Counted from the stretch's first letter, positions 43,214 to 52,520 are shown. The stretch is DNA of 64,000 nt from Flavobacteriaceae bacterium (GCA_017857815.1 JAFMCL010000004.1:1-64000); one strand, 5' to 3'. The notes: a model not told the origin generated them from the letters alone. Made by a program: numbers and translations.

Positions 43214-44572
43214 TTAACCGAAAAGATAAGTAATTAACTCTTCAATTTTACCTAAACGAACAATCTTGATGGTCTGATTCGTATCACTGATTTTCGTAAA
43301 TTTTGATATGATTATTGTATCAAAGCCTAGTTTTGAAGCCTCCTGAATTCTTTGCTCTGCTTTAGGAATGGGCCTTATTTCTCCTGACAAACCAACTTCA
43401 GCTGCAAAACAATAGTTTTGTGAAACCTCTATGTCGTGGTGACTTGATAGAATTGCAGATATAACGGCTAAATCAATGGCAGGGTCTTCAATCGAAATTC
43501 CTCCTGTGATGTTGATAAAAACATCTTTTGCTCCTAATGCAAATCCGGCTCTTTTTTCAAGAACCGCTAAAAGCATGTTGAGTCTTTTTGTGTTAAAACC
43601 CGTGCTTGTTCGCTGTGGAGTTCCATAAACAGCAGAGCTTACTAAAGCCTGAACCTCTATCATCAGGGGTCGAACTCCTTCGATGGTTGCTGCTATTGCA
43701 TGGCCGCTCAGGTTTTGATCTTTTTCGGAGATTAACAGTTCGCTTGGGTTTACAACTGGACGAAGTCCTTTTGACTGCATTTCATAAATTCCGATTTCAG
43801 AAGTTGCCCCAAAACGATTTTTTTGAGTTCTCAGAATGCGATACATGTGATTTCTGTCCCCTTCAAATTGAAGTACAACATCTACCATGTGTTCTAATAT
43901 TTTAGGGCCAGCAATTTGCCCATCCTTAGTTATGTGACCTACTAGAAAAACAGGGACATGGGTTTCTTTTGCAAACCGAATAAATTCTGCGGTACATTCT
44001 TTTATTTGAGAAACGCTTCCTGGACTACTGTCGATATAATCGGTGTGCAGGGTTTGAACCGAATCAATAATGATCAATTCAGGCGCTAATTTTTCTATTT
44101 GAGCAAAAATATTTTGGGTGCGGGTTTCACTTAAAACAAAGCATTCTTCAGAGGCCGAATTCATTCGATCTGCACGAAGCTTTATTTGTTTTTGACTTTC
44201 TTCCCCTGAGACGTATAGCACTTTGCAATTTACAAGCATTGCAATTTGAAGAAGGAGTGTCGATTTTCCAATACCAGGCTCTCCTCCTAACAACATTAAT
44301 GCACCGGGAACGATTCCACCCCCTAGCACGCGATTGAGTTCACCATCTCTAGTATCCATTCTCGACTCTACAGTCGTCAGAATTTCGTTAACTTTTATGG
44401 GTGTTGAGGTTCTGGGAGTTTTGGTATCGGTTTTCCAGTCTTTTTTATCTGCCTTTTCAACAATCTCTTCTATTAACGTATTCCACTGCTTGCATGCGTT
44501 ACATTGTCCTTGCCATTTGGTATGTTGAGAGCCACAACTTTGACAGAAAAAGGAAGTTTTAATTTTACTCAT
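43214..44572 (-). CDS. radA: DNA repair protein RadA
   Basis: A 452-residue RecA-like branch-migration helicase. Domains in order: N-terminal C4 zinc finger (Cys10, Cys13, Cys24, Cys27), RecA core with Walker A GGEPGIGKSTLLLQIA, the RadA-specific KNRFG motif (TQKNRFGATSEIG), and a C-terminal Lon-protease-like domain (DVFINITGGISIEDPAIDLA). All are intact. It ends the panC-panD-flippase-radA minus-strand run, 31 bases after the flippase stop. Confidence 0.97.
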   Translation of the reverse strand: MSKIKTSFFCQSCGSQHTKWQGQCNACKQWNTLIEEIVEKADKKDWKTDTKTPRTSTPIKVNEILTTVESRMDTRDGELNRVLGGGIVPGALMLLGGEPGIGKSTLLLQIAMLVNCKVLYVSGEESQKQIKLRADRMNSASEECFVLSETRTQNIFAQIEKLAPELIIIDSVQTLHTDYIDSSPGSVSQIKECTAEFIRFAKETHVPVFLVGHITKDGQIAGPKILEHMVDVVLQFEGDRNHMYRILRTQKNRFGATSEIGIYEMQSKGLRPVVNPSELLISEKDQNLSGHAIAATIEGVRPLMIEVQALVSSAVYGTPQRTSTGFNTKRLNMLLAVLEKRAGFALGAKDVFINITGGISIEDPAIDLAVISAILSSHHDIEVSQNYCFAAEVGLSGEIRPIPKAEQRIQEASKLGFDTIIISKFTKISDTNQTIKIVRLGKIEELITYLFG

Positions 44573-44603
44573 TTGTTAATATAAAATAGACTTGTATCGC
44601 TTT

Positions 44604-45566
44604 TTATTTAGAGCGATTAACCAAAGGTAAAGCAAAAAAGGCAAGGCTACCAAAAAGAACAACCATTACCGTTTGAGAGGTCCACATGATCCATCCAAAA
44701 GCCAAACTTGATTCTTTTGAAATCCCATAGGCAATCAATACTAAGGATACAGAGAAGGGATAAATTCCAACGCCGCCATTGGTTGCAGAAATTGCCAACG
44801 CGCCAACTACAAAGGCAGCAATTAGGCATTCAAGCCCAAGTGAAGCCGTCTCAGGAATTGAAAATTTAATGATGTAAAACATTGCGAGATACATCAGCCA
44901 AATAAAAAGAGTATGTCCAATAAAAGCCCATTTATGTTCCATCTTCTTGAGGGAAATAATCCCTTCCCAAAGGCCGGCAAAAAATAAGCGAACTTTGTTT
45001 AAAAAGCGGTTGTTTGATTGATTGATAAATTTTCTTAAAACAAGGGACAAAACAACTCCGCTCACAATTATTATAATTATCTGAACAGGATTAATCGATT
45101 TTTTGGCTATGATATCCCAAATCAAATCAAACTGAAGAATCAGTGCCAAAGAGACAAAACACAAAAGAATAACAAGGTCTACCAGTCTTTCGGCAATTAC
45201 TGTTCCAAAACCTTTTTGAAAAGGAATGTTTTCAAATCGATCCATTACTGTGGCCCTAAAAAGCTCTCCAGATCTGGGAATACCAAGATTAGAAACATAG
45301 CCAATTAGTACAGCAAGTACCGAATTTATTAATCGCGGGCTGTAGCCCAAAGGTGCGAGTAGAAACTGCCATCGGTATGCTCTTGAAATGTGACTGAGGG
45401 CTCCAAAGACGGCTGACAAAAGCACAAAGCTATAATCGGCATTTTTGATGTGTAAAAAAATATTTTTACGATCTACGGTAGTGGTGTTGTTGTAGCTGAG
45501 GTAAATAAAAAAAATCCCGATCCCAAGTGGTATAATTATTTTCGAGATCGAAGCGAGTTTTTTCAA
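44604..45566 (-). CDS. Lysylphosphatidylglycerol synthase-type transmembrane (flippase-like) protein
   Basis: A 320-residue inner-membrane protein with about eight hydrophobic segments, matching the LPG_synthase_TM (UPF0104) family. Typical boxes are SHISRAYRWQFLLAPLGY, IPRSGELFRATVMDRFENIP and AISATNGGVGIYPF. The cytosolic synthase domain of MprF is absent, so only the flippase-like half is present; relatives are thought to move or modify lipids. It starts at TTG 45566, 3 bases after panD, and leads into radA. Confidence 0.9.
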   Translation of the reverse strand: MKKLASISKIIIPLGIGIFFIYLSYNNTTTVDRKNIFLHIKNADYSFVLLSAVFGALSHISRAYRWQFLLAPLGYSPRLINSVLAVLIGYVSNLGIPRSGELFRATVMDRFENIPFQKGFGTVIAERLVDLVILLCFVSLALILQFDLIWDIIAKKSINPVQIIIIIVSGVVLSLVLRKFINQSNNRFLNKVRLFFAGLWEGIISLKKMEHKWAFIGHTLFIWLMYLAMFYIIKFSIPETASLGLECLIAAFVVGALAISATNGGVGIYPFSVSLVLIAYGISKESSLAFGWIMWTSQTVMVVLFGSLAFFALPLVNRSK

Positions 45567-45569
45567 AAT

Positions 45570-45920
45570 TTATTTTAAACGATTTGTGTTTTCGTTAGGA
45601 AAGATCATGGTTGGTTTAAAAACTTTTGCTTCTTCAACCTCCATCTGCGCATAACTTAAAATAATCACGATGTCTCCTTTTTGAACTTTTCTTGCAGCGG
45701 GTCCATTCAAAGTAACTTCTCCAGATCCCCTCTCTCCTTCAATGATGTAGGTTTCTAATCGCTCTCCGTTATTTATGTTAACGACCTGAACTTTTTCACC
45801 CACCAGAAAATTAGCTGCCTCAATTAGATCTCTATCAATGGTGATACTGCCAATATAATTTAAATCGGCATGAGTAACCTTAACTCGGTGAATTTTAGAT
45901 TTTAATACTTCTACTAACAT
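45570..45920 (-). CDS. panD: Aspartate 1-decarboxylase proenzyme
   Basis: A 116-residue pyruvoyl enzyme making beta-alanine for pantothenate. The self-cleavage site is Gly24-Ser25 in [11 protein letters not shown], giving a pyruvoyl group on the alpha chain; [19 protein letters not shown] is the other conserved stretch. It lies between panC (17-base gap) and the flippase gene, forming a pantothenate operon. Confidence 0.97.
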   Translation of the reverse strand: MLVEVLKSKIHRVKVTHADLNYIGSITIDRDLIEAANFLVGEKVQVVNINNGERLETYIIEGERGSGEVTLNGPAARKVQKGDIVIILSYAQMEVEEAKVFKPTMIFPNENTNRLK

Positions 45921-45937
45921 GTAGCAAATGTATGAAT

Positions 45938-46777
45938 TTAAGCCAAATCTAAATTATCTATTAACCTTATTTTTCCCAAGCGAACCGCTATAAAAGCTCT
46001 TCCTTCACGCGCCTTGTCTTGATCACTGATTTCGAGGAGTGTTTTGGAGTCGGCAATTACAAAATAGTCCAATTCGAGTTGAGAGTGCTCCACAAAAAAC
46101 GCATTGATAAATGATTTTAAGACAGAATATTTTTTATTCTTCGACATTTCTTTTACCTCCAATAATGCTTTAAAAACCAACGGGGCAATTTTTCTTTCCG
46201 CTGGGGTTAGATGTTTATTTCTGGAACTCATCGCCAATCCATCAACTTCTCGAACGATAGGACAACCTATGATTTCAGTGTTTAAGTTTAATTTTTCTGC
46301 GAGCTGTAAAATAATTTGAAGCTGCTGGTAATCTTTCTGACCAAAATAAGCCTTTGTAGGCTTGAAGGTTTCAAGAAAAAACTTAACAATAGTTGCAACT
46401 CCTTGAAAGTGATTTTTCCGTTTACTCCCTTCCATTACTTGGTCAAGATCACTCAAATCGAACGTTTCGGTTAGTGCATTTTGGCCGTAAATATCATTTG
46501 TTTTGGGGACGTAGACATATGTTTTCGAATCTATTGAAGCAATCGCTTTAAGATCTTCGACCAGTGTTTTAGGATAGTTTATCAAATCCGAAGCCTCTTC
46601 AAACTGGGTGGGATTTACAAAAATACTGATCAATACCCTTTGGTTTTCTTGCGCTGCTCTTCTGATTAAAGACAAATGTCCTTCGTGCAGTGCGCCCATT
46701 GTGGGAACCATTCCGATAGAACCAACTCCCTCGTTAAGAACCTTTTTAAGAGATTCATACGAATCAAAGACTTCCAT
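45938..46777 (-). CDS. panC: Pantothenate synthetase
   Basis: A 279-residue enzyme condensing pantoate and beta-alanine with ATP. The nucleotide-binding [17 protein letters not shown] contains the HIGH-like motif, and [11 protein letters not shown] plus [13 protein letters not shown] (KMSKS-like region) are present. It heads the panC-panD-flippase-radA operon. A near-match -7 box (TATATTTA) precedes it in the 101-base gap shared with the divergent GT5-like gene. Confidence 0.97.
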   Translation of the reverse strand: MEVFDSYESLKKVLNEGVGSIGMVPTMGALHEGHLSLIRRAAQENQRVLISIFVNPTQFEEASDLINYPKTLVEDLKAIASIDSKTYVYVPKTNDIYGQNALTETFDLSDLDQVMEGSKRKNHFQGVATIVKFFLETFKPTKAYFGQKDYQQLQIILQLAEKLNLNTEIIGCPIVREVDGLAMSSRNKHLTPAERKIAPLVFKALLEVKEMSKNKKYSVLKSFINAFFVEHSQLELDYFVIADSKTLLEISDQDKAREGRAFIAVRLGKIRLIDNLDLA

Positions 46778-46836
46778 TTAATAAAAGATTATTGGGGGTA
46801 AATATACAGAATTCCGCTTATTCCGTTTAATTTTTG

Positions 46837-46844
46837 TAATTTTG
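46837..46844 (+). promoter_or_regulatory. -7 promoter box TAATTTTG for the GT5-like gene
   Basis: A perfect TANNTTTG match 35 bases before the ATG at 46879. No convincing -33 element at the standard spacing. Confidence 0.4.
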
Positions 46845-46878
46845 CCAAACTTTTAAGCCCTTCAATAATAGATATTTT

Positions 46879-47682
46879 ATGAAAGAGAAAAGAGTTCTGA
46901 ACATTTCATCCGAAGTAGTACCATACCTTCCCCAGACGAATCAGGCCGTGAATTCATTTCAGATTCCTAAGAATATTAATGACCACGGAGGGCAAACAAG
47001 GATATTTATGCCGCGTTATGGTTTGATAAACGAAAGAAGGCATCAACTCCACGAAGTGATAAGATTGTCGGGAATGAATTTGGTTGTCAATGACGTTGAT
47101 ATGCCGCTAATCATCAAAGTTGCTTCGATTCCTAAGGAAAGAATGCAAGTCTATTTTATAGACAATGAGGAGTATTTCAAAAGACGAGCTGTTTTACGGG
47201 ACGAAAAAGATGTGCTATTTGCTGACAATGACGAGCGAATGATTTTCTTTACCAAGGGTGTCATCGAGACAGTTAAAAAATTAAATTGGTCTCCAGATGT
47301 TATTCATCTTCACGGATGGTTTACCTCTTTATTTCCAGTATACTTAAAAACTTATTATAAGGATGAGCCTATTTTTGCGGATTGTAAAATCGTATCCTCC
47401 GTATATGCCAAAGATTTTGAAGGCGTATTCTCAGAGGATTTCCACAAGAAAGTTGCATTTGATGAAATTCCTGATAAAGAAATAACACTTCTGAAGAATG
47501 CAAATTTTGAAAACTTAACCCAATTGAGTTTAAATTATTCTGACGGATACGTTATCGCTGATGCTGAAACTCCCGAAGAAATTGAAAAGAGTTCGGCTGC
47601 TGAAAAAATCCCTGGGTTAAGCTTCGAGGAAACTCAGCAAAAAGATGCACTTATTAATTTTTATTCTCAAAATATTATCTGA
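46879..47682 (+). CDS. Half-length GT5 starch/glycogen-synthase-like protein
   Basis: A 267-residue cytosolic protein matching only the N-terminal (GT5) Rossmann half of glycogen synthases: SSEVVPYLPQTNQAV, then FMPRYGLINERRHQLHEV and DVIHLHGWFTSLFPVYLK. The ADP-glucose KTGGL loop of true synthases is replaced by QTNQAV (19-24), and the whole C-terminal nucleotide-binding half is missing. It is therefore unlikely to be a normal glycogen synthase. Short forms of this kind occur next to DUF4270 genes in flavobacteria. It could be a regulatory or sugar-binding relic. The DUF4270 gene starts 8 bases after its stop. Confidence 0.82.
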   Translation: MKEKRVLNISSEVVPYLPQTNQAVNSFQIPKNINDHGGQTRIFMPRYGLINERRHQLHEVIRLSGMNLVVNDVDMPLIIKVASIPKERMQVYFIDNEEYFKRRAVLRDEKDVLFADNDERMIFFTKGVIETVKKLNWSPDVIHLHGWFTSLFPVYLKTYYKDEPIFADCKIVSSVYAKDFEGVFSEDFHKKVAFDEIPDKEITLLKNANFENLTQLSLNYSDGYVIADAETPEEIEKSSAAEKIPGLSFEETQQKDALINFYSQNII

Positions 47683-47689
47683 TTTAAGA

Positions 47690-49504
47690 ATGAATTTCAG
47701 TAGACTCCCCCAACAATTTATTGGTATAGTTTTCTTTTTTTTCACATTGATTTCTTGCGATAGCGACTTCCAAAGTGTGGGTGTCGAGATTTTTAAAGAA
47801 ATGTCTTTTGAAACTAAAAAGACTAAAATTCCGGTGTATACTCATCAAAAGAAAGTTGATTTATTTCAAACCAACGGTTTGCCATTGGCGCAGTTAGGTA
47901 AAATTCGACACCCTGTTTTTGGTAATTCTGAAGCAAGTATTACGGCTCAGTTAACAATTGGGAATGATCCTACTTTTGGAGTTTACGCTCAGGAAACTGA
48001 ATTGGCAGGAGATGACACGAACCCTGCAATAATAAACGAAAACGAAACGGTGACTGAGGTTTTTCTTGAAATTCCTTTTTTCACAAATCAAATTGATACT
48101 GATCGAGATGGCGTATTGGATGCCCTAGATGCTGACCCAGATGATGTTGAAAGTGATAGTGACGGAGACGGTGTTCTTGATTATATTGAAACTCAATCCA
48201 ATACAAACCCATTAAGTAGTGATAGTGACGGCGATGGAATTTTGGATGATGTTGATTTAGACAACTCAACCTACGATTCACAAAACAGTGTATACCAAAT
48301 AGATTCTATCTATGGAAACAGGGAGGCAACGTTTAATATTAAAGTTTATGAGTTGACTTATTTTATCTCAGCTTTGGATCCTGATAATAATTTTGAAACT
48401 TATAAAAGTTATTACTCCAACACGGATTATTTTGAACAAGGGTTTTTCGGCGATAAAATACACGATGACACCTACAAGCTTAATTTTGATGAGTTGAGGT
48501 TTAATTTCGAGGAAGATGTTCCAGAAACTGAAGATGTCGACGAAACAGAGCTTGTCGAAACAAGGCTTTCACCTAGAATTAGAATTCCTTTAGATGCTAG
48601 TTTTTTTCAAACAAAGGTTATAGATCAAGAAGGGGAAAGCGTTTTGAAAAACGCCGATAACTTTGCGAGACACCTAAAGGGAATCATCATTCAAACGGAT
48701 GACTTTTCGGATGATTTATACATGCTGTTGGACATCAATCAAGCCATAATTAGAATGACTTACAGCTATGACTCTTATAATGCGGAGAGCACCGAAGAGA
48801 GTAAGATTGAGAAAGCGTCAAAGACGACGACGATTAATTTAGGTACAAAAATAAACACCCTCAAGAACAGTAGTTTTGATCCTGCCATTACTCAAGAATT
48901 ACAAAATGATTTAAATGGAGTTTCTTCTGAACGCATCTATCTTGATGGATCTGGATTGCACGCAACGATCAACCTTTTTAACAATAGTGATGAAGAGACA
49001 ACGCTTTTAGAAGAGCTTAGAGAAAAAGAATGGCTAATCAACGAAGCCAATCTAATTTTCTATGTAGACCAGTCTAAATACTCAAATACGGATTCTTTAA
49101 TAGCTGATAGAGTTTTTCTTTATAACTATAAGGACAAGATGCCTCTTTCGGATTTTTATAGGGATAACACAACAAATACTAGCACAAAAAATGGAGATAA
49201 ATCCATCTTCGGCGGATTACTAGAATACGACGAGAACAATCTTCCCTATCGATATAAGTTTAAGATTACGGACCACATTAACCGTGTTGTTAGAAAAGAT
49301 TCCACCAATGTAGAACTGGGGCTCGTGGTGAATTCTCATGTTGACAATATCTCCAATCTAAATGCAAAAACCTCAGAGCTGAAGAATATCCTGTACCCTA
49401 TGGCTTCAATTTTGAATCCTTTCGGAATTGTACTTCATGGATCTGAATCTAAAGACAATGAGGCGAATAAATTGGAGCTCGAAGTCTTTTATACCGAATT
49501 CTAA
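47690..49504 (+). CDS. DUF4270 lipoprotein with inserted thrombospondin-3-like repeats
   Basis: A 604-residue lipoprotein (lipobox LISC, Cys23) of the Bacteroidetes DUF4270 family, seen in SDFQSVGVEIF at the start and in the C-terminal RYKFKITDHINRVVRK and HGSESKDNEANKLELEVF. ATG 47690 is used; an upstream TTG overlaps the previous gene. Between residues 136 and 192 lies a block of three calcium-binding aspartate-rich repeats (DTDRDGVLDALD, DSDGDGVLDYIE, DSDGDGILDDVD) that is not part of typical DUF4270. The family is surface-exposed with unknown function. Cotranscribed with the GT5-like gene. Confidence 0.87.
   Translation: MNFSRLPQQFIGIVFFFFTLISCDSDFQSVGVEIFKEMSFETKKTKIPVYTHQKKVDLFQTNGLPLAQLGKIRHPVFGNSEASITAQLTIGNDPTFGVYAQETELAGDDTNPAIINENETVTEVFLEIPFFTNQIDTDRDGVLDALDADPDDVESDSDGDGVLDYIETQSNTNPLSSDSDGDGILDDVDLDNSTYDSQNSVYQIDSIYGNREATFNIKVYELTYFISALDPDNNFETYKSYYSNTDYFEQGFFGDKIHDDTYKLNFDELRFNFEEDVPETEDVDETELVETRLSPRIRIPLDASFFQTKVIDQEGESVLKNADNFARHLKGIIIQTDDFSDDLYMLLDINQAIIRMTYSYDSYNAESTEESKIEKASKTTTINLGTKINTLKNSSFDPAITQELQNDLNGVSSERIYLDGSGLHATINLFNNSDEETTLLEELREKEWLINEANLIFYVDQSKYSNTDSLIADRVFLYNYKDKMPLSDFYRDNTTNTSTKNGDKSIFGGLLEYDENNLPYRYKFKITDHINRVVRKDSTNVELGLVVNSHVDNISNLNAKTSELKNILYPMASILNPFGIVLHGSESKDNEANKLELEVFYTEF
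48095..48265 (+). repeat. Thrombospondin type 3-like calcium-binding repeats inside the DUF4270 gene
   Basis: Three tandem units of the DxDxDGxxD type, spaced 18-24 residues, encoded in-frame. They are expected to bind Ca2+ and to act as a rigid spacer. The codons are degenerate between units (GATCGAGATGGC, GACGGAGACGGT, GACGGCGATGGA), so this is an old repeat rather than a recent duplication. Confidence 0.8.
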
Positions 49505-49516
49505 AACGCAACTGTT

Positions 49517-50482
49517 CTAATTTACTTTTTTCGAAATTGCTTTCACGATCAAAGCAGCATGATCTCTGGAGTTTTCTATAAACCATTTGTTGGTTTTAAG
49601 ACCACCGCAAACCACTCCAGCCAAATACACGCCCTTGACATTCGACTGCATGCTCATTGAATCATAAACAGGCGTTCTGAAAGTGTCTTCCTGAAATCCT
49701 ACCCCTAAGGACTCTAGTAGTTGAAAATTTGGTTGATATCCTGTCATGGCCAAAACAAAATCATTGTCGATGGTTTGCTCTCCTTTAGGCGTTCTAAATT
49801 TAACTTCGTTGGGTGTTATTTCAGTAATAGAGGAGTTAAAGTGCGCTTTAATACTGCCTTCTTCGATTCGATTTACAATGTCGGGACGTGCCCAGTATTT
49901 TACATTATCCCCAATTTTAGGTTCTCGGATAATCATCGTCACACTTTTAGCACCTTTTCGGTAGGTTTCTAGTGCGGCATCTACAGCAGAATTTGCAGAC
50001 CCAACGATTACCAGATTCATCCCAAAAAATGGATGTGGTTCTCTATAATAGTGTAAAACTTTTGAAAGGGATTCTCCTGGAACATTAAGCAAAAAAGGCC
50101 GGTCGTAAAAGCCAGTCGCTACGACTACGTTCTTTGCCTTGTAACTGCCCTTGGAGGTTGCAATCGAAAATCCGTCAACATCTTTTTCAATCACATTTAT
50201 CTCCTCGTATAATTTGAGCTTAAGCTTCCAGTGAGAAGTTACCCTTCGGTAATATTCGAGAGACTCTGCCCTTGTTGGCTTGGGGTTGTTTGAAATAAAA
50301 GGAACCTCTCCAATTTCTAGTCGATCTGAAGTAGAAAAAAAAGTCATGTTCAAGGGGTAGTTGTAAAGCGAATTAACCAAAGCGCCTTTATCAAAAATCA
50401 AATAGCTTAAACCGCCTTTCTGAGCTTCAATTCCACAAGCCAGTCCGATAGGACCAGCCCCAATTATTATAAGGTCTTTCAT
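49517..50482 (-). CDS. YpdA-family NADPH-dependent (bacillithiol-disulfide) reductase
   Basis: A 321-residue flavoprotein with the FAD-binding IIGAGPIGLACGIEAQKGG and an NADPH-binding VIVGSANSAVDAALETYRKG. It lacks the CxxC active site of thioredoxin reductases, as expected for the YpdA (Bdr) group, which reduces bacillithiol disulfide. Flavobacteria are thought to make bacillithiol, so a redox-buffering role fits. It stands alone on the minus strand, converging with the DUF4270 gene 13 bases apart. Confidence 0.88.
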   Translation of the reverse strand: MKDLIIIGAGPIGLACGIEAQKGGLSYLIFDKGALVNSLYNYPLNMTFFSTSDRLEIGEVPFISNNPKPTRAESLEYYRRVTSHWKLKLKLYEEINVIEKDVDGFSIATSKGSYKAKNVVVATGFYDRPFLLNVPGESLSKVLHYYREPHPFFGMNLVIVGSANSAVDAALETYRKGAKSVTMIIREPKIGDNVKYWARPDIVNRIEEGSIKAHFNSSITEITPNEVKFRTPKGEQTIDNDFVLAMTGYQPNFQLLESLGVGFQEDTFRTPVYDSMSMQSNVKGVYLAGVVCGGLKTNKWFIENSRDHAALIVKAISKKVN

Positions 50483-50651
50483 TTTTTTCTTGTTTACATT
50501 ACTAATTTACAACTAATGCGAGGATTTGCAATATAATAATGATTAGCTATTATTAAAACCAATTTAATCATTTTTTGTTATTAATATCACATTTTTAGCA
50601 TAATTAAGATGCTTTCAGGCTATAAATAATTACCTTTATAAGTAAAAACTA

Positions 50652-51692
50652 TTATTTTATATAAAATGATAGATATTGCCTAACTTTTAAACACAGGTAA
50701 CACACTGCGATCAATGATACTGATACTATCAAAGAAAAATAGAATAAGGTAAACAGGAACAAAAATAGCCACCAAATTATCAAAAGAAGGATTCCTGCGG
50801 TAAATTTTAAAGAACTATAGAAAACAATATCAGTAAAAAGACCCAATATTATTTTTAAAATAAAAAGCGGAGGAAAGTTGGGAACAGAAAAAGTTACAAT
50901 AAAGAATCTTAGGAGTTGTTGATTCTTGAATTTTTTTTTAGGATCGAGTATATTCTTATCGATTCCATTTCTCAAATCATTAAAATCTAGCAGGGTATTT
51001 TTTCGATGAATTAGCTTCTTTTTTTCAGAATAATTTGAATCTTTATTTGGCAACCAAAGGCATTTCTTCATACCTATTTCCAGATCATTCTTAATTTTGT
51101 TGAGGGTCTCAGGTTTGGAAATACCTCCGATTAAATATTTATGAACTCTTATCGGCTCTCCAAAAACCATGTGAAGATCACATCGGGGTTTCTGATGGTG
51201 CCCATAGTTGATCCCTAAAGGCATGAGATAGATCGGAACTTCATTCGATTCAAGTTGCGATTCGTATGCGAGTCTACTGCTTCCTTTTGAGAGTTTTTGT
51301 AAATAATATTCGTTGTGATGAGCGGCTTCTGAAAAGATCACAATCCATTCCTTTTTGCGCAACAAATCACGACAATTCTTAAAAACAAGCTCGTTTTTTT
51401 TTAAACTGGCATATCCATTTCGAATTCTATAAACGGGCAGCATCCGAAGGGCGTCAAAAAACCACTGAAAGGAACCGCCAAAGATATCACTTCTTGTTAA
51501 AGAAGTCACTTCTCTAGGTAGGATTGTTCCTACTAAAAGCGCATCTAGAAATGCTCCTTGATGGTTGGGGGAGAAAATTATACCTCCATCTTTGGGGATG
51601 TTTTCCAGTCCGTAAATTTTTATTTTTCTAAAGTAACCTATCGAACCGACTCTAACGATTTTCTTTATAAAATGATAAAATAGTTTTTTCAT
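50652..51692 (-). CDS. Lysophospholipid acyltransferase family protein (PlsC-like)
   Basis: A 346-residue protein with an acyltransferase domain in the first 230 residues and two hydrophobic segments near the C-terminus (about 265-335). The catalytic box is FSPNHQGAFLDALLVG, with five residues between His and Asp rather than the classical four, as in GPAT-type Gat1/Gpt2 relatives. The glycine-rich PLGINYGHHQKP and the FGEPIRVHKY blocks follow. It probably acylates a glycerol- or lysophospholipid at the inner membrane. A 828-base gene-poor region lies upstream. Confidence 0.88.
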   Translation of the reverse strand: MKKLFYHFIKKIVRVGSIGYFRKIKIYGLENIPKDGGIIFSPNHQGAFLDALLVGTILPREVTSLTRSDIFGGSFQWFFDALRMLPVYRIRNGYASLKKNELVFKNCRDLLRKKEWIVIFSEAAHHNEYYLQKLSKGSSRLAYESQLESNEVPIYLMPLGINYGHHQKPRCDLHMVFGEPIRVHKYLIGGISKPETLNKIKNDLEIGMKKCLWLPNKDSNYSEKKKLIHRKNTLLDFNDLRNGIDKNILDPKKKFKNQQLLRFFIVTFSVPNFPPLFILKIILGLFTDIVFYSSLKFTAGILLLIIWWLFLFLFTLFYFSLIVSVSLIAVCYLCLKVRQYLSFYIK

Positions 51693-52520
51693 TTAGTGTT
51701 CGCGAACCCACAGGTTAAGAGAGCATACTTTATTAGTTTATTCTAATTCCTTCTTCAAAGTAATTAAAAACAGGAACTTCCCCAAAATATTTGAATGAGT
51801 ATAAAGAAATCAAGAAGTGTTTAAGAATAAATCACTTTGAAATAGTGGGCGCTTTTAAACAGAAGAAATGTGAGAAACGACCACTTTTATTTATTCAGTG
51901 ATGTGTTAATGAAAACGATTATTTTGACCATTTTTTATATGAATACAGTTCCAAATACTTTTCAAACCCCTGGATGAGGAGCATAGAATCCTTAAAAAAG
52001 TTATTTTTGAGGGCAAAAATCTTTGAAATATAATAAAAGACACTATCTTGCTTTTGCGTTTTAATATGTAAACGCCGCTTTTTAGCACAAATTCGTTCAT
52101 TGAAACACTGATAAATAGAAGGTTAGCGTGATTCCAATTTTTATTACACGACTTTTATTTACCCTACTTTTTTAATATAGTATCATTATACAGGGGGTAT
52201 TTACTATAATTATAAAAAATTAATTAAGATTTTTAAATCAAAACTGCGATGACCTCTAAGCCATGATTGAGCTTGTTTTTAGCACCAAAAAAAAGTCAAA
52301 GTCAAAAAACTATAATCACAGATCTGCTTTTGAAAAGCATGAAAAATCAGCTCCACTATTGAGCCACCCGATATAGTGAACCTTGTTAAAATCCTACTGC
52401 ATAAAAATATTTCTAGATGATATAAGCTTTGAGCGCATGTCTATTATAAACACCCCCAAATACCTGCCTATCAACTAAACATTCAAACTAAAAAAATCAA
52501 AAAACTAAATTTAATCAACT
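51693..52520. other. Gene-poor intergenic region with possible coding remnants
   Basis: No intact gene is supported in these 828 bases. On the minus strand two stretches look like broken coding sequence: 51919-52122 (67 codons without stop, ending GFEKYLELYSYKKWSK) and 51733-51831 (ending YFGEVPVFNYFEEGIRIN). On the plus strand a 37-codon frame (52263-52376, MIELVFSTKKKSKSK) and a palindrome TGCTTTT-G-AAAAGCA (52325-52339) occur. A TAAGCTTTG sequence at 52424-52432 is a poor -7 candidate for the downstream receptor. No tRNA or riboswitch motif was recognised. Confidence 0.5.

Noticed and set aside
51906-52100. A 64-codon minus-strand frame with ATG in the gap above the acyltransferase
   Set aside because: Its translation is Ile/Ser/Lys-rich and implausible, and another frame of the same strand looks more protein-like, so it is not called.
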